A stretch of DNA of 20,614 bases from Dehalococcoidia bacterium (GCA_014384515.1 JACNFS010000226.1:1-20614), one strand, 5' to 3'. Positions 1-9,059 are shown, numbered from the stretch's first letter. Notes: a model not told the origin generated them from the letters alone. Program-made: numbers and translations.

Positions 1-2
1 GA

Positions 3-617
3 ATCGTCCCCGAGCCTATGGGCTCAGGTCATCTAGCGCTTATACCCTACGGAGTTTACAAATGCAAAGAAGGGTATGTCGCCATCGGCCCCTCTTGGCC
101 GAGGTTGGCCAAGGTCATAGGGGCAGAATGGATGATCGATGATCCTAGGTTCAAGCAGGGAGATGCAAGGTTGGAACACCGTGAGGAGTTCAATCGAGTT
201 GTGGAGGAACACTTGGCCAAGGCACCTGCAGAGGATTGGTTGGAACTATTCCGTGTTGAAGATATTATCGCCGGGCCGGTAAATACCATCGACAAAGTTG
301 TTGCTGACCCACAGGTGGAAGCCCGCAACATGATATTGAATCTCTCACATCCGCTTGGCGGCAAGGTAAGGCTAGTAGGAAATCCGGTGAAAATGGCAGG
401 TATTGAAGAAGACAAATACACTGCTCCGCCCACTGAGGGGCAGCACAGCGATGAAATTCTAAAGGGCTTGCTGAAGTACCCTGAGGAGAAGATAACCAAA
501 CTGAGGGATGAGGAGAAAAAGCATATAGAGGAATTAATTACTCGCCTTCAGAAAACCTCTTGGGAGGCGGCCACTCGCATTTTAGAAAGAGAGGCGGAGC
601 AGGAAAAGAAGGACTAG
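3..617 (+). CDS. CaiB/BaiF-family CoA-transferase, C-terminal part (5' end outside window)
   Basis: The reading frame is open from the window edge (base 3), so the first ATG at 18 is internal and the gene is 5'-truncated. The visible 200 or so residues match the C-terminal part of class III (CaiB/BaiF) CoA-transferases: the SGH...PYGVY segment, the G-VAIG-W strand, a DDPRF element, an R---F---VEEHLAK-PAEDWLELF helix and the AGPVNTIDKVVADPQV segment that packs at the domain interface. This family moves CoA between organic acids in the cytoplasm. The active-site Asp lies in the missing N-terminal part, so the substrate cannot be inferred. The charged, helical C-terminal tail (about 45 residues after EILKGLLKY) is longer than usual. 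An MFS carrier follows 254 bp downstream on the same strand, which fits an organic acid uptake and activation pair, but this is inference. Confidence 0.9.
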   Translation: MVPEPMGSGHLALIPYGVYKCKEGYVAIGPSWPRLAKVIGAEWMIDDPRFKQGDARLEHREEFNRVVEEHLAKAPAEDWLELFRVEDIIAGPVNTIDKVVADPQVEARNMILNLSHPLGGKVRLVGNPVKMAGIEEDKYTAPPTEGQHSDEILKGLLKYPEEKITKLRDEEKKHIEELITRLQKTSWEAATRILEREAEQEKKD

Positions 618-871
618 ATGGCGAGTTTGGGCATTAGCAAACCGACAAGGTCATCTTGGCTTTCAACATATCCTCAGTATATGTTCTTAAGTTCGAGATA
701 GTCTGCTTAAGGCAAGAAGGGACGCCAATGCGCACGTACTCCCGGCAGACCGTGCCGGATGGCAGATGCAAATTGGCAATCACACTAATAGTCGGATAAT
801 GCACGTGGCAAGGCTCCTGGCCGAAGTCTACCTGCCGGTTTAGCCACAGACTTGCCTGGAAGGATGGTGAG

Positions 872-2128
872 ATGGACTCAGACCCAGCCAGCCTCGACCC
901 CCCTAGAAAGCAAGGAGTTTTCTACGGCTGGATAGTGGTTGCAGCTGCCTTTCTCATAACAGCTATAACCTGCGGCGCTTTCTATAGTTACGGGGTATTT
1001 TTCATGCCCCTGTTGACCGAGTTTGGTTCGACAAGGGGATTAATATCGGGAGTCTCTTCCGTTGCGGGGTTTACCTATGCTGCCACTATCCCATTGGCCG
1101 GGTTGCTGGCCGATAGATACGGGTTCCGGGTGATAATGGCAATTACCGCAGGCTTGCTAGGGTTGGGCTTCCTCCTTTCTTCTCAGGTTCAGGCTGTTTG
1201 GCAACTGTATCTGTTCGCCGGCCTTTTCACCGGATGTGGTTCAAGCATTGCAATTGCCCTCCCGCTTTCAATGGTCAGTCAATGGTTCACAAGAAGGCAG
1301 GGGCTAGCGCTAGGTATCGCTTCAGCAGGAATAGGTTTCGGAACAGCGCTGGTGCCTGTACTCGCGGCCTGTCTCATCTCTGGCTATGGTTGGCGTGTTG
1401 CCTATGCCATCGTGGGCAGCTTGGTTTGCCTCATCTGCATCCCTTTATCGCTAATAACGATGCGCAAACCCCAAGACAGCTATGTCCAAGCCTATGAGGG
1501 GAAGAAAACAACTGGGGCAGATGCACACAGACCGGGAGATGGAAATCCCGGATCCTCGCTGCTCGAAGCTGTGAAAACCGCGCCATTCTGGTTCTTGTTT
1601 GCGGTTTATGCTCTTTGTATTCTAGGCCTGGCGGCGATAATGATACATGTAGTCCCATACGCACTAGACATGGGATTACCAGCGGTGACTGCTGCTGGCC
1701 TTTTGACTGTCATCGGCGTCTGCAGCATTATTGGCCGGCTTGCATCCGGCGCTGCCTCTGACAAGGTTGGAACGAAACCAGTATTAGCGGCATGCCTAGC
1801 CGCACAAGCAATCATGATGCTCTGGCTCATGAAGGCGGGGGATCTGTGGTCGCTTTACCTATTTGCAGTCTTCTTTGGCATCTCATACGGCGGTTGCATA
1901 CCTCTGATCCCGAAGATGACGTCGCAGCTGTTCGGCTCAAGGTCGATTGGGGCAATCTTTGGCGGAATCTCAGTGGCTGACGGACTGGGATTTATGATCG
2001 GACCATTTCTCGCTGGGTATGTTTTTGACATAACCGGTAGCTACCACATATCTTTCTTGGGCTTCGCGGCAGGGGTGTTGGCAGCAGTCATACTCAGCCT
2101 GTTTCTGAGACCACCAGGGAAGCTGTGA
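872..2128 (+). CDS. MFS transporter, OFA/monocarboxylate-carrier-like
   Basis: This 418-residue protein has about 12 hydrophobic segments in a 6+6 arrangement with a long charged loop near residues 200-225. The N-terminal FYGWIVVAAAF...SYGVFF segment and the loop 2/3 signature GLLADRYGFR are typical of major facilitator carriers related to oxalate/formate antiporters and monocarboxylate carriers. The repeated half-motif appears again as GRLASGAASDKVGTK. It should sit in the cytoplasmic membrane and carry a small organic anion; the substrate cannot be read from sequence. The ATG at 872 is preceded by AGGATGGTGAG, a weak ribosome binding site. The gene runs convergently toward the nucleotidyltransferase at 2220-2915. 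The CoA-transferase fragment upstream may be its functional partner. Confidence 0.92.
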   Translation: MDSDPASLDPPRKQGVFYGWIVVAAAFLITAITCGAFYSYGVFFMPLLTEFGSTRGLISGVSSVAGFTYAATIPLAGLLADRYGFRVIMAITAGLLGLGFLLSSQVQAVWQLYLFAGLFTGCGSSIAIALPLSMVSQWFTRRQGLALGIASAGIGFGTALVPVLAACLISGYGWRVAYAIVGSLVCLICIPLSLITMRKPQDSYVQAYEGKKTTGADAHRPGDGNPGSSLLEAVKTAPFWFLFAVYALCILGLAAIMIHVVPYALDMGLPAVTAAGLLTVIGVCSIIGRLASGAASDKVGTKPVLAACLAAQAIMMLWLMKAGDLWSLYLFAVFFGISYGGCIPLIPKMTSQLFGSRSIGAIFGGISVADGLGFMIGPFLAGYVFDITGSYHISFLGFAAGVLAAVILSLFLRPPGKL

Positions 2129-2219
2129 AGGAAAAGCGGCCTCCGGAGGCAGTTTCTAGTCCCGATGGGGCAAGGAAGGGGTGAACTGTTGCTTTAGGTG
2201 TGGTTTGCTGTCTTAGGCG

Positions 2220-2915
2220 CTACTGCGTGGAACGATAGGCATCAATGGTGCCAATATCCAGCCACAGCTCGCTGAAAGTGTACGCATAGACTTCGTCCCT
2301 GCCAATAAGATAAGCGATAAAACTCCCCAAATTGTCCTTCGTGCCTTCAGAGCAAAACTCAGAGAGAATAGGGAATATCCGTGGGGGGACTATCCAACAA
2401 GCGGTGGCGATAAGGCTGGACTTGGGCACAGCTGGCTTTTCATCGAATTCAACAATCCTATTTCCGTCCAACTTGACGACGCCGAACTGAGTGGCTTTGC
2501 TTTTGTCACCAATATCATAAACAGCTACGGAGACGTTCCTACCGTTGTAGGACGAGATAAATTTGGATAGGTCGAACTCGAAGTAATTGTCACCAGCAAC
2601 AATCAACAGGTCGTCGATGATATTCTTGTTTCTGACCCAGTAGTCCACTGAGCCTATGGCTCCCCAACTCTGCTCCTCGGTGAAAACGGGCTCGGTACAC
2701 AGAGTTATCTCTCTGCTCAGGGTCTTCTGCCACCGGCGAAAATCAGCCTCGAACTTCCTGTTGGTGTTGACCAGAATATCTATGTCCTGTGGGATCTTAT
2801 CCACAACGTGGCCAATTATTGGTTTGCCTTTATATTGGAGCAGGCATTTTGCCGTAGTAATGGTCAAAGGGTAGAGCCTTGTACCAAAACCACTAGCCAG
2901 TATCAAGCTTTTCAA
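2220..2915 (-). CDS. Sugar-phosphate nucleotidyltransferase (NTP_transferase family)
   Basis: The 231-residue protein begins with the nucleotide-binding signature of sugar-1-phosphate nucleotidyltransferases, ASGFGTRLYPLT followed by AKCLLQYKGKPII, in the first 35 residues. It continues with GDNYFEFDL (metal/sugar-binding region, about residue 107), FGVVKLDGNRIVEFDEKP (about 143) and a WLDIGT near the C-terminus. Such enzymes condense an NTP with a sugar-1-phosphate to make an NDP-sugar for cell-surface polysaccharide; the exact sugar is unknown. It lacks the left-handed helix acyltransferase extension of GlmU-type enzymes. The start is TTG at 2915 with GGAG seven bases upstream. A TATAAT on the minus strand at 2950-2955 could be its -10 box, but I see no convincing -35. 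No sugar-pathway genes are adjacent. Confidence 0.88.
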   Translation of the reverse strand: MKSLILASGFGTRLYPLTITTAKCLLQYKGKPIIGHVVDKIPQDIDILVNTNRKFEADFRRWQKTLSREITLCTEPVFTEEQSWGAIGSVDYWVRNKNIIDDLLIVAGDNYFEFDLSKFISSYNGRNVSVAVYDIGDKSKATQFGVVKLDGNRIVEFDEKPAVPKSSLIATACWIVPPRIFPILSEFCSEGTKDNLGSFIAYLIGRDEVYAYTFSELWLDIGTIDAYRSTQ

Positions 2916-3376
2916 TTCGCGTCTCCAAAACCTCTCAGAATTTCGCTCTATTATATCGCTAATTCAATAATGGTGCCGGGTTAGCTAGATTTGCCGAAGA
3001 CAATGCTACGTTGCGTCTGCATCGGCTACGTTCATCTTTAGGGGATTTCGTTGGCCTGCACAAAAAGAGGGCTGGTTGCGCGGTGAAGCCAGGTGATTAG
3101 AGTAGTAGTAAAGGCACGTTGTGGTGGGCCAAAGTGTACAATAGACAGAACTCTTGCTTTAGCCTTCAGCCTCACTAGCTAGGATTTCCATCAATTGCTC
3201 TTTCCAGGCTACTGCGACGCCAGTTCTGCACACTACGGGCTTTTGTGACTCGCGCTGCACATTCTGGACAGAAGTGCGGTTTATCTAGATGAGAGTTAAC
3301 TTAAGAAGGTCTCTTACTATGTATTAGTAGCCGCGAGAACAAAGCAGAGGCAGAGATGAGATACTGCGACGCAAAG
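2916..3376. other. Intergenic stretch with a possible decayed zinc-ribbon ORF
   Basis: No intact gene is visible in this 461-bp gap. On the minus strand, reading from about 3306 to 3215, one frame gives DKPHFCPECAARVTKA with no usable start codon. After a one-base frame change the reading continues as KPVVCR...AWKEQLMEIL and ends at a TAA at 3159-3161. Together these look like the tail of a small zinc-ribbon protein broken by a frameshift. The rest holds only a TATAAT at 2950-2955 upstream of the nucleotidyltransferase. Confidence 0.3.
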
Positions 3377-4324
3377 CTACGCCTTCTTCCTTGACTTGAT
3401 GACTAAGACCGAGGCAACTATAGCAGCAACTACGACCCCACCAATTATCAAATAGAGTGTTGGGAATTTCGTTGGTCTTTCCGGAGCCTCGGAAACTTGT
3501 ATAGGGACCCCCACTGTTTTCTTATCCAGTACGTTTCCTGCAGTATCGGCTAAAGCCACTTCGGCATAATAGTAACCTGGCTCGATGCCACTAGTGTCCC
3601 ACTCGGCAGTGACAGAGGCGTCTCCGACAAGGCTCCTAAGCGACCTGAGAGGCAGACCAGCTTCAGTCTCATCAGAGCCATATTGCTTTATCACTGTGTT
3701 AACGATGACATCTTGTGTCTCGCCAGAGTTGTGCAGCCACATGTCTATAGGAACTTTATCCCCTGGCTCATAGGTTTCCTTGGCGATGGTTAAGCCGGTT
3801 ATCGACACGCTGGAGATGACATATTCGATGTCAAAGCAGTAATTCTTGTAGAATTTCACATCGGTCGTTTCAGGATCATAGTAGAAGGGGTACATCACAA
3901 TGATCAGGGTAGTACTGCCATCAGGGTTCTCCCATTGGCTCCAGTCATATTCCTCTTCTGGGTACCATCCTTCCTTCATTTCTATTGGCAGCTCAGGTGA
4001 TGGGTCTAATATCACAACCGGCAATCTGAGCCCGGTCGCAGTTTCCAATCCAGACCTTTCCTCTAGGATAACATCCTGAACCCGGTATCCTTTGGGATAA
4101 TCAATAGATCTAATATAATAAGGCACTCTTGGTCTACCCTCTTCTGCTAATAGCACCTCGCCTCCGGGTATCTCTACATAGTCCAGACCACCTACACTAG
4201 TTACCGTGTAACCAGGGATAGTTAGCTCAATGGACGAGGGTAACTCAGCACCATAAGAAAGACTGGTAGGCCAAGATGCCAGGAGAAGAATAATAACAGC
4301 CAGAATCCATCTCTTTCTCATCAC
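3377..4324 (-). CDS. Membrane-anchored gingipain-propeptide-like protein
   Basis: This 315-residue protein has an N-terminal signal peptide (MRKRWILAVIILLLASW...), an extracellular part and a C-terminal transmembrane helix (about 288-310, LIIGGVVVAAIVASVLVI) followed by SRKKA, so it is exported and anchored. Residues 30-165 (VEIPGGEVLLAEEGRPRVPY, YPKGYRV, the YPFYYDPET segment, then FDIEYV) resemble the propeptide domain found at the N-terminus of C25 peptidases (Propeptide_C25). Residues 170-275 look like an Ig/CARDB-type beta sandwich. It starts six bases after the stop of the C25 protease gene. GTG at 4324 and ATG at 4321 are adjacent in-frame starts, both served by GGGGAG at the end of the protease gene, so the two are probably co-translated. 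A separate chaperone or inhibitor role in trans is my inference. Confidence 0.75.
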   Translation of the reverse strand: MMRKRWILAVIILLLASWPTSLSYGAELPSSIELTIPGYTVTSVGGLDYVEIPGGEVLLAEEGRPRVPYYIRSIDYPKGYRVQDVILEERSGLETATGLRLPVVILDPSPELPIEMKEGWYPEEEYDWSQWENPDGSTTLIIVMYPFYYDPETTDVKFYKNYCFDIEYVISSVSITGLTIAKETYEPGDKVPIDMWLHNSGETQDVIVNTVIKQYGSDETEAGLPLRSLRSLVGDASVTAEWDTSGIEPGYYYAEVALADTAGNVLDKKTVGVPIQVSEAPERPTKFPTLYLIIGGVVVAAIVASVLVIKSRKKA

Positions 4325-4330
4325 TACTCA

Positions 4331-7300
4331 TCACTCCCCAAATTTCGGGTCTCCGTATAGGTTATATTCATAGACAAAGTAGCGCCAGTTACCCCCTTCA
4401 CGTATCTTTCTCCTTTGCAAGTCAAAGAAGGCATCCCCAATCCTGGAACTCCTTGACCAACCTCTCCAGAATCCTTCTCTTGTAACTTCTTCGTTGTGTC
4501 CCGTAGAAGAGACTTCGGTTGAACCGAGATATATCGCGGCCCCATTTCTCAAGAAGGCCCTTGCAATGCTGGTATGGCCATGAACCGGATCGATAACTGT
4601 ATAATCCCCCGTCAAGCAAGAGAAGGCTAGGACAATAGGACGACTACCACCAAAACTGATAGGCTCAATAGGGCACTCACTTGTTGTCCAATCATCAAGC
4701 ACACAAGCCCAACCACCTGGTCCACCGTGACCCAAAAAGACAATGACGTCTTTGTTAGGTGTCTGCGCCTTAACCTCCTGAGCTATACGATGGAGGACTT
4801 CGTCACCAGTGCGACAGTAAGTATAAGTCCATCCGTAGTCACCGCCTCTTCCTCTTCTGTCAGCCTGTACCCTTTCTGCTATCCGCAAGGCCTGCTGAAC
4901 CTCCTCGTCACCGGTATACGCTGGTGCCCACTTATGTTGCCTGCCTTCACTGTCGGTAAATTCTTGATACTCTATTGCCCACTGTGCCCAGTATACATCT
5001 TCACTATCCAACAGCCAGAGTGCCAATTGCATAGTACTGAAGGTGTTCATTGGAGGATCCGGGTCAGATGCAGCACCTCCATCATCTGGACCTTTAATCC
5101 TCAATGCCTCGGCTAACATACTGTGTTCTATGGTATAATATTCTGTGTGAACAATTGGCACAGGCACAGTGACCCCTTTCCCAGCAAGTGTAACTCTACC
5201 ACCCTCTGCATTCTTTATAGCTGCTTCCCATGTGTCCTCATATCCGGTGACTAAAAGTGCATCAGAGCCATCGTAATCTGCTCTGCCTTTATGAACATCA
5301 AGACTTGCTTTAATTGGTTTTATGAGTTCCTCTGCAGTATTGCCAATGATTCTACCAACCTTCAGCTCGGGTCCGTCATCATCAGCAATATCAGCATAGG
5401 GATAATCGGAGATATCGATAAAGCCGCCGGTATGCTCCTGAAAGAAACCTGGGTAGGACAGACGCCAAGCGGGGACTATCTCAGACTCTCCCACGATGAG
5501 CAAGTAGTCAAAGGGGGCAAGTTTTTCATACCAAGCACCTCCGGGACTGATTCGGCTTTTGAGAGAATAATTCGTTACCCCAGAAGAAGGGAGATAACCC
5601 AGCACACCATTCTTTTCCTTTGCCAGTTCCGCCATAGTCGCTAGTAATTCATTTACATCATCATCATCGTAATGAGTAAACAGGGCTGAGGGGTTAGTGA
5701 CTATAAGGTAATCAGCGCCTAAAAATGCAAGCCTTGGCCCTTCCGATGTGCTCCACCGCGTCCGTGGCTCTTCGGAGTAAGTCCGACCTCCAGCTTGATA
5801 AGAGATCGAAAAGCGATCACCTATAGTGGGAATATGTGGTTCTTCACGGGGGTCAAAAAGTATGGGCACTACATAATACCTTACCTTAAGAGTATTGCCT
5901 GCTCTCAAGGACCTGTACTGATATCCCAGTTGGCTTGACTTTGCTACTGTAGAATATGAAACATTGCAAGGGACCGGGGGCCCAAAAACATCTCTTCCAA
6001 TACTAATAAAAACCTTATTAATACACTGGAAGCCCCAATTGAGATCAGCTATTGTGATGTCGCTGATATCAACATCACCAATGTTCTCTATCGTCAATGT
6101 AACTTCAAAATAGTTATCGGATCTTGTTACATCACGGAAGACTCTAATGGACGGTCTAGGTATAGCCTCAACACGAGGACGAGCAATAATGACTGACATA
6201 CTGGCATGACCCCAATTTTCGTGTTTATCCTGAGCGCTTACCTCAATGATATGGGTACTATCCCACTCAACCCCTGCATCCCAGACACAGGTCTCATACA
6301 CCGGAGGCTCAGGATACCCTGTTACCACCCATATCGGCTCCAGTCCAGGTCCTACATCCATATAATATCCTTTGGTATACGGTTTTTCACATATAACCTC
6401 CCCATCAACCTCAACCGTTATATTCTTAATCCCATACTCCAAATCATGTGTAACCTCTACCCCAATCGGCACCTCACCATAAACCTCAGCCCTTGATTCG
6501 GGAGGGATAACCTCAGGATTGATAATCCGCACATGCACCGGAGAAAGGTCTACGGGGAAGACATTTTGGACATTGCCCGCAAGGGTAGCGACAATACTGT
6601 TGCCGGCAACATCATAAGCTTCAGCACTAAAGTTGTGAGAACCTTCATCAAGAACTCCTGTGTCGCATTCCCACTCAAAGGGAGCAGAAAAATCAGTGAA
6701 CACTGGCTCGCCATCACAGAAGAAGACAACTCTATCCACACCGATGTTATCCTCCGTGTCAGCCGAGATGGGTACTGTCCCGGAAAGCGTATCAGGGATT
6801 AGGAGAGAAAGCGATGGCTTCTCTACATCAGGAGGAGACAAAGTCTCAAAGCTGAGGTCACGGCTTATCGCTCTGTTTCCGCTGGAATCCCTGGATTCAA
6901 CCATAAAGTGGTAGGTTGTTGTCGGCTCAAGCTTGGTCAGGGTGAGACAGTGCTCCTTGACCAGATTAGAATCTTCCAAGACCCTGCCGTACTTTCCGGA
7001 GCGATAATCATAGCCGGTCCGACTATCGCTGGCCTCATCTGTTCCCCAACAGATAACCACTGAGGTCTGGGTTACCTCGGAGACAGTTGGGCCAGAGATA
7101 ATGTGCGGTGGAGTAATATCGACGATGCACTCACAAACTTTTTCTAGGCAATTATTTTGCTCGTTGGACTCCTTCAGCTGATTATAGCCATCAGCGCAAA
7201 CGCTAACCTTTATGGTCTTACACTCAGGCCATTTGTATTCTTTAAACCAAGATTCGTAGCTTGCTCCTGACTTAAGGTCAACGCTGACCAAATCATGCGA

Positions 7301-8785
7301 TACTTCTTCGCCGTCTACATATAGAGTGGTGGCATGACCTGCCTTGGCTTGTTCCTCGCCGATATTCTTTACCACATAGCCTATCTGGCTATTCTCCCGG
7401 TCGCACTTGATTACCTCAATTATGAGGTCTGGTAGTTTTTCCTCCATATACCAGGTTTGTTCGAGACAATTGTTTCCCTCATTCTTTTCGTTAACGTCTT
7501 GGTCCCAATCCGCGCAAACCTTTATGATATGTTGAGGCGGCGTCATCTCCCAGTAGTAATCGAAAGGATTATCAATCCACTGCCCCGGCAGCATTTCATG
7601 GATGTTGACACAGTCTTTCGCCACCAGTTCACCATCAATGAAGAGAGCATTACAGAATGGTGTAGTGCCACCAAGGGGATTTACTACGCTGCCTTGTCCA
7701 ATGTTCTCTATTTTGTAGCGTATCATGTTACCCTCTTGCCGTATATCAACAACTACGAGGTCAGGCAGTGCTATTTCGCAGGGTTCGACTTTCTGTTCCC
7801 TTATATTATTTTGTTCATTAGATTCCGTTATATTGTTTGTGGGGTCAACAAGCACCCTCACGATAACTGGCTCTGCAATATCCCAGGCCACAAGATAGGT
7901 AGAGCTGCCTCCAGGCTTGTCTATGCTCCCACCAACGGTAGAAGTGGGGTGTTTGAGGTCAAAAGCGCCCCTTTTTACGCCGTCAAAATAAGCCTCGGCT
8001 ACTGCTGTCCATCCGCCGGGCAGGGCTCCTGAACCGATGTTCTTTATGGTCACCGAGAGCTTATTGCCCGGGCCACACTCAATCCTGTCGACTATAAGGT
8101 CAGGAGGAGCAGGAGGAGCAGGAGGAGCAGGAGGAGCCGCGGTCTCTATCCTTGCCTCAGCCCAAGCTGCCCAGTCCTGGCCCGAACTCTGTCCGGCGTT
8201 AACATAGAGTATGAAATGCCCTGTTCTGCCAGCTAATGGACTCAGGCTCTTGGTTATTGAATCAAGCTTGCCGTCATAAGTCGCCCCATAGCTGAGAATT
8301 GTTTGTCTATTTTGCCCCTCCTCAAATTGAACCTCAAAGGTAGCGCCATCGGTCCCGGTAGCCCCCTTGAGAAACCCCACGGCAACTCTAAGCTCCGCGC
8401 CGACAGGGATTGTCAATTGGGGGTATCTGCCCATTATCCAACCATTGCTTGTCCACTGAGGATGTGTTTCCAGGACTCTTGTCCTTGTGCTGTTATCCTC
8501 AAGCTGTGCATTGTCCCTGTAGCAGGCGAAGCCCCTGCTATCACTATCACTCCCCGGGAATGGCAAGCTGCCAGCTCCACTTCCCCAGGATGCATAGGGT
8601 GCCTGGGCTATAAAGTCGTAGAAGATAGTGTCGGCGGCAGAGGCTGTTTTAGTGTCTATGCCGAAAGGAAGGCTTGTACTTAAGAGGGATATCAGAACGA
8701 TGGTGATTATGGGGACCGCCAAAATTCTTCGCGGGTTCAGGTGGTTACGCTTTGTATGAACCGTATGAATGTCTGGCAACTTCAT
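4331..8785 (-). CDS. Secreted multidomain C25 (gingipain-like) cysteine protease with CARDB and Ig-like domains
   Basis: I choose ATG at 8785 (1484 residues) over the longer GTG frame from 8851 because a promoter lies inside that extension. Approximate domain order: signal peptide 1-51; an unrecognised domain 55-214; an APP-rich linker; three CARDB adhesion domains (each starting PDL(I/V)(V/I)) at 228-340, 341-451 and 452-556; an Fn3/phosphatase-N-like domain 557-656; two Ig-like domains to about 868; a further beta domain to about 1020; and a peptidase C25 domain 1020-1484. The catalytic dyad is visible as H1353 in FLGHGGPGG and C1390 in LAFSCLTGD, and the domain ends with NLYGDPKFG as in gingipains. 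CARDB regions are Cys-rich, suggesting disulfides. I see no propeptide or C-terminal anchor or sorting domain. The downstream gene encodes a propeptide-like membrane protein. Gingipain-type specificity for Arg or Lys cannot be assigned. Confidence 0.88.
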   Translation of the reverse strand: MKLPDIHTVHTKRNHLNPRRILAVPIITIVLISLLSTSLPFGIDTKTASAADTIFYDFIAQAPYASWGSGAGSLPFPGSDSDSRGFACYRDNAQLEDNSTRTRVLETHPQWTSNGWIMGRYPQLTIPVGAELRVAVGFLKGATGTDGATFEVQFEEGQNRQTILSYGATYDGKLDSITKSLSPLAGRTGHFILYVNAGQSSGQDWAAWAEARIETAAPPAPPAPPAPPDLIVDRIECGPGNKLSVTIKNIGSGALPGGWTAVAEAYFDGVKRGAFDLKHPTSTVGGSIDKPGGSSTYLVAWDIAEPVIVRVLVDPTNNITESNEQNNIREQKVEPCEIALPDLVVVDIRQEGNMIRYKIENIGQGSVVNPLGGTTPFCNALFIDGELVAKDCVNIHEMLPGQWIDNPFDYYWEMTPPQHIIKVCADWDQDVNEKNEGNNCLEQTWYMEEKLPDLIIEVIKCDRENSQIGYVVKNIGEEQAKAGHATTLYVDGEEVSHDLVSVDLKSGASYESWFKEYKWPECKTIKVSVCADGYNQLKESNEQNNCLEKVCECIVDITPPHIISGPTVSEVTQTSVVICWGTDEASDSRTGYDYRSGKYGRVLEDSNLVKEHCLTLTKLEPTTTYHFMVESRDSSGNRAISRDLSFETLSPPDVEKPSLSLLIPDTLSGTVPISADTEDNIGVDRVVFFCDGEPVFTDFSAPFEWECDTGVLDEGSHNFSAEAYDVAGNSIVATLAGNVQNVFPVDLSPVHVRIINPEVIPPESRAEVYGEVPIGVEVTHDLEYGIKNITVEVDGEVICEKPYTKGYYMDVGPGLEPIWVVTGYPEPPVYETCVWDAGVEWDSTHIIEVSAQDKHENWGHASMSVIIARPRVEAIPRPSIRVFRDVTRSDNYFEVTLTIENIGDVDISDITIADLNWGFQCINKVFISIGRDVFGPPVPCNVSYSTVAKSSQLGYQYRSLRAGNTLKVRYYVVPILFDPREEPHIPTIGDRFSISYQAGGRTYSEEPRTRWSTSEGPRLAFLGADYLIVTNPSALFTHYDDDDVNELLATMAELAKEKNGVLGYLPSSGVTNYSLKSRISPGGAWYEKLAPFDYLLIVGESEIVPAWRLSYPGFFQEHTGGFIDISDYPYADIADDDGPELKVGRIIGNTAEELIKPIKASLDVHKGRADYDGSDALLVTGYEDTWEAAIKNAEGGRVTLAGKGVTVPVPIVHTEYYTIEHSMLAEALRIKGPDDGGAASDPDPPMNTFSTMQLALWLLDSEDVYWAQWAIEYQEFTDSEGRQHKWAPAYTGDEEVQQALRIAERVQADRRGRGGDYGWTYTYCRTGDEVLHRIAQEVKAQTPNKDVIVFLGHGGPGGWACVLDDWTTSECPIEPISFGGSRPIVLAFSCLTGDYTVIDPVHGHTSIARAFLRNGAAIYLGSTEVSSTGHNEEVTREGFWRGWSRSSRIGDAFFDLQRRKIREGGNWRYFVYEYNLYGDPKFGE
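8102..8137 (-). repeat. 9-bp tandem repeat encoding an APP linker
   Basis: Four copies of GGAGGAGCA on the plus strand encode an Ala-Pro-Pro repeat on the minus strand. It links the unrecognised N-terminal domain of the C25 protease to its first CARDB domain. A stiff spacer is the likely role, and copy number may vary between strains. Confidence 0.85.
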
Positions 8786-8802
8786 CCCGCCGCCCCCAAA
8801 CG

Positions 8803-8832
8803 ATAATAGCACGGTAATTTCTGATTTGTCAA
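8803..8832 (-). promoter_or_regulatory. Sigma-70-like promoter of the C25 protease unit
   Basis: On the minus strand, TTGACA (8827-8832) and TATTAT (8803-8808) are separated by 18 bp. The expected transcript start falls about 10 bases before the ATG at 8785, with a G-rich GGGGGCGGCGGG in between. A consensus -35 inside the possible GTG-started extension argues for the 8785 start. Confidence 0.7.
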
Positions 8833-8986
8833 TATACACTATGCGTGGCACGGCATCTGCAATGTTGAGGTCGGATGTTCAAATCGCCTGGGTGTCAGCC
8901 CATCTCATCCCAACCAGTTAATGTCGTTTACACGAAACATCTGTATGGCCCCGCGCGAAGAACAAGCAATACGTGCAAACTAGGAG

Positions 8987-9059
8987 TGGGCGATAGTGGA
9001 CTTGAACCACTGACCCCCTGCGTGTAAAGCAGGTGCTCTAACCACTGAGCTAATCGCCC
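8987..9059 (-). tRNA. tRNA-Val (anticodon TAC)
   Basis: A full cloverleaf reads on the minus strand: acceptor GGGCGAT pairs with ATCGCCC, the D arm has TAGCTCAGTGGTTAGAGC, the anticodon stem CCTGC/GCAGG encloses loop TTTACAC, and the T loop is TTCAAGT. The anticodon TAC reads valine GTA/GTG codons. The 3' CCA is not encoded. It is the last of four tRNA genes in the cluster. Confidence 0.97.

Noticed and set aside
2139..2150. GCCTCCGGAGGC palindrome between the convergent MFS and nucleotidyltransferase genes as a terminator
   Set aside because: The usable stem is only about 4-5 bp and the following T stretch is three bases, too weak to call.
7457..8032. 191-residue plus-strand ORF opposite the C25 protease
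   Set aside because: It lies wholly inside the protease gene's CARDB region, has no ribosome site or family signature, and the minus frame is clearly the coding one.
8102..8137. Short tandem repeats as a CRISPR array
   Set aside because: The units are 9 bp, contiguous, in frame and encode an Ala-Pro-Pro linker; no spacers exist. I saw no CRISPR array anywhere in the window.
8785..8851. GTG start at 8851 for the C25 protease
   Set aside because: The 22-codon extension contains a TTGACA-18-TATTAT promoter and no signal-peptide features; ATG 8785 precedes the real signal peptide.
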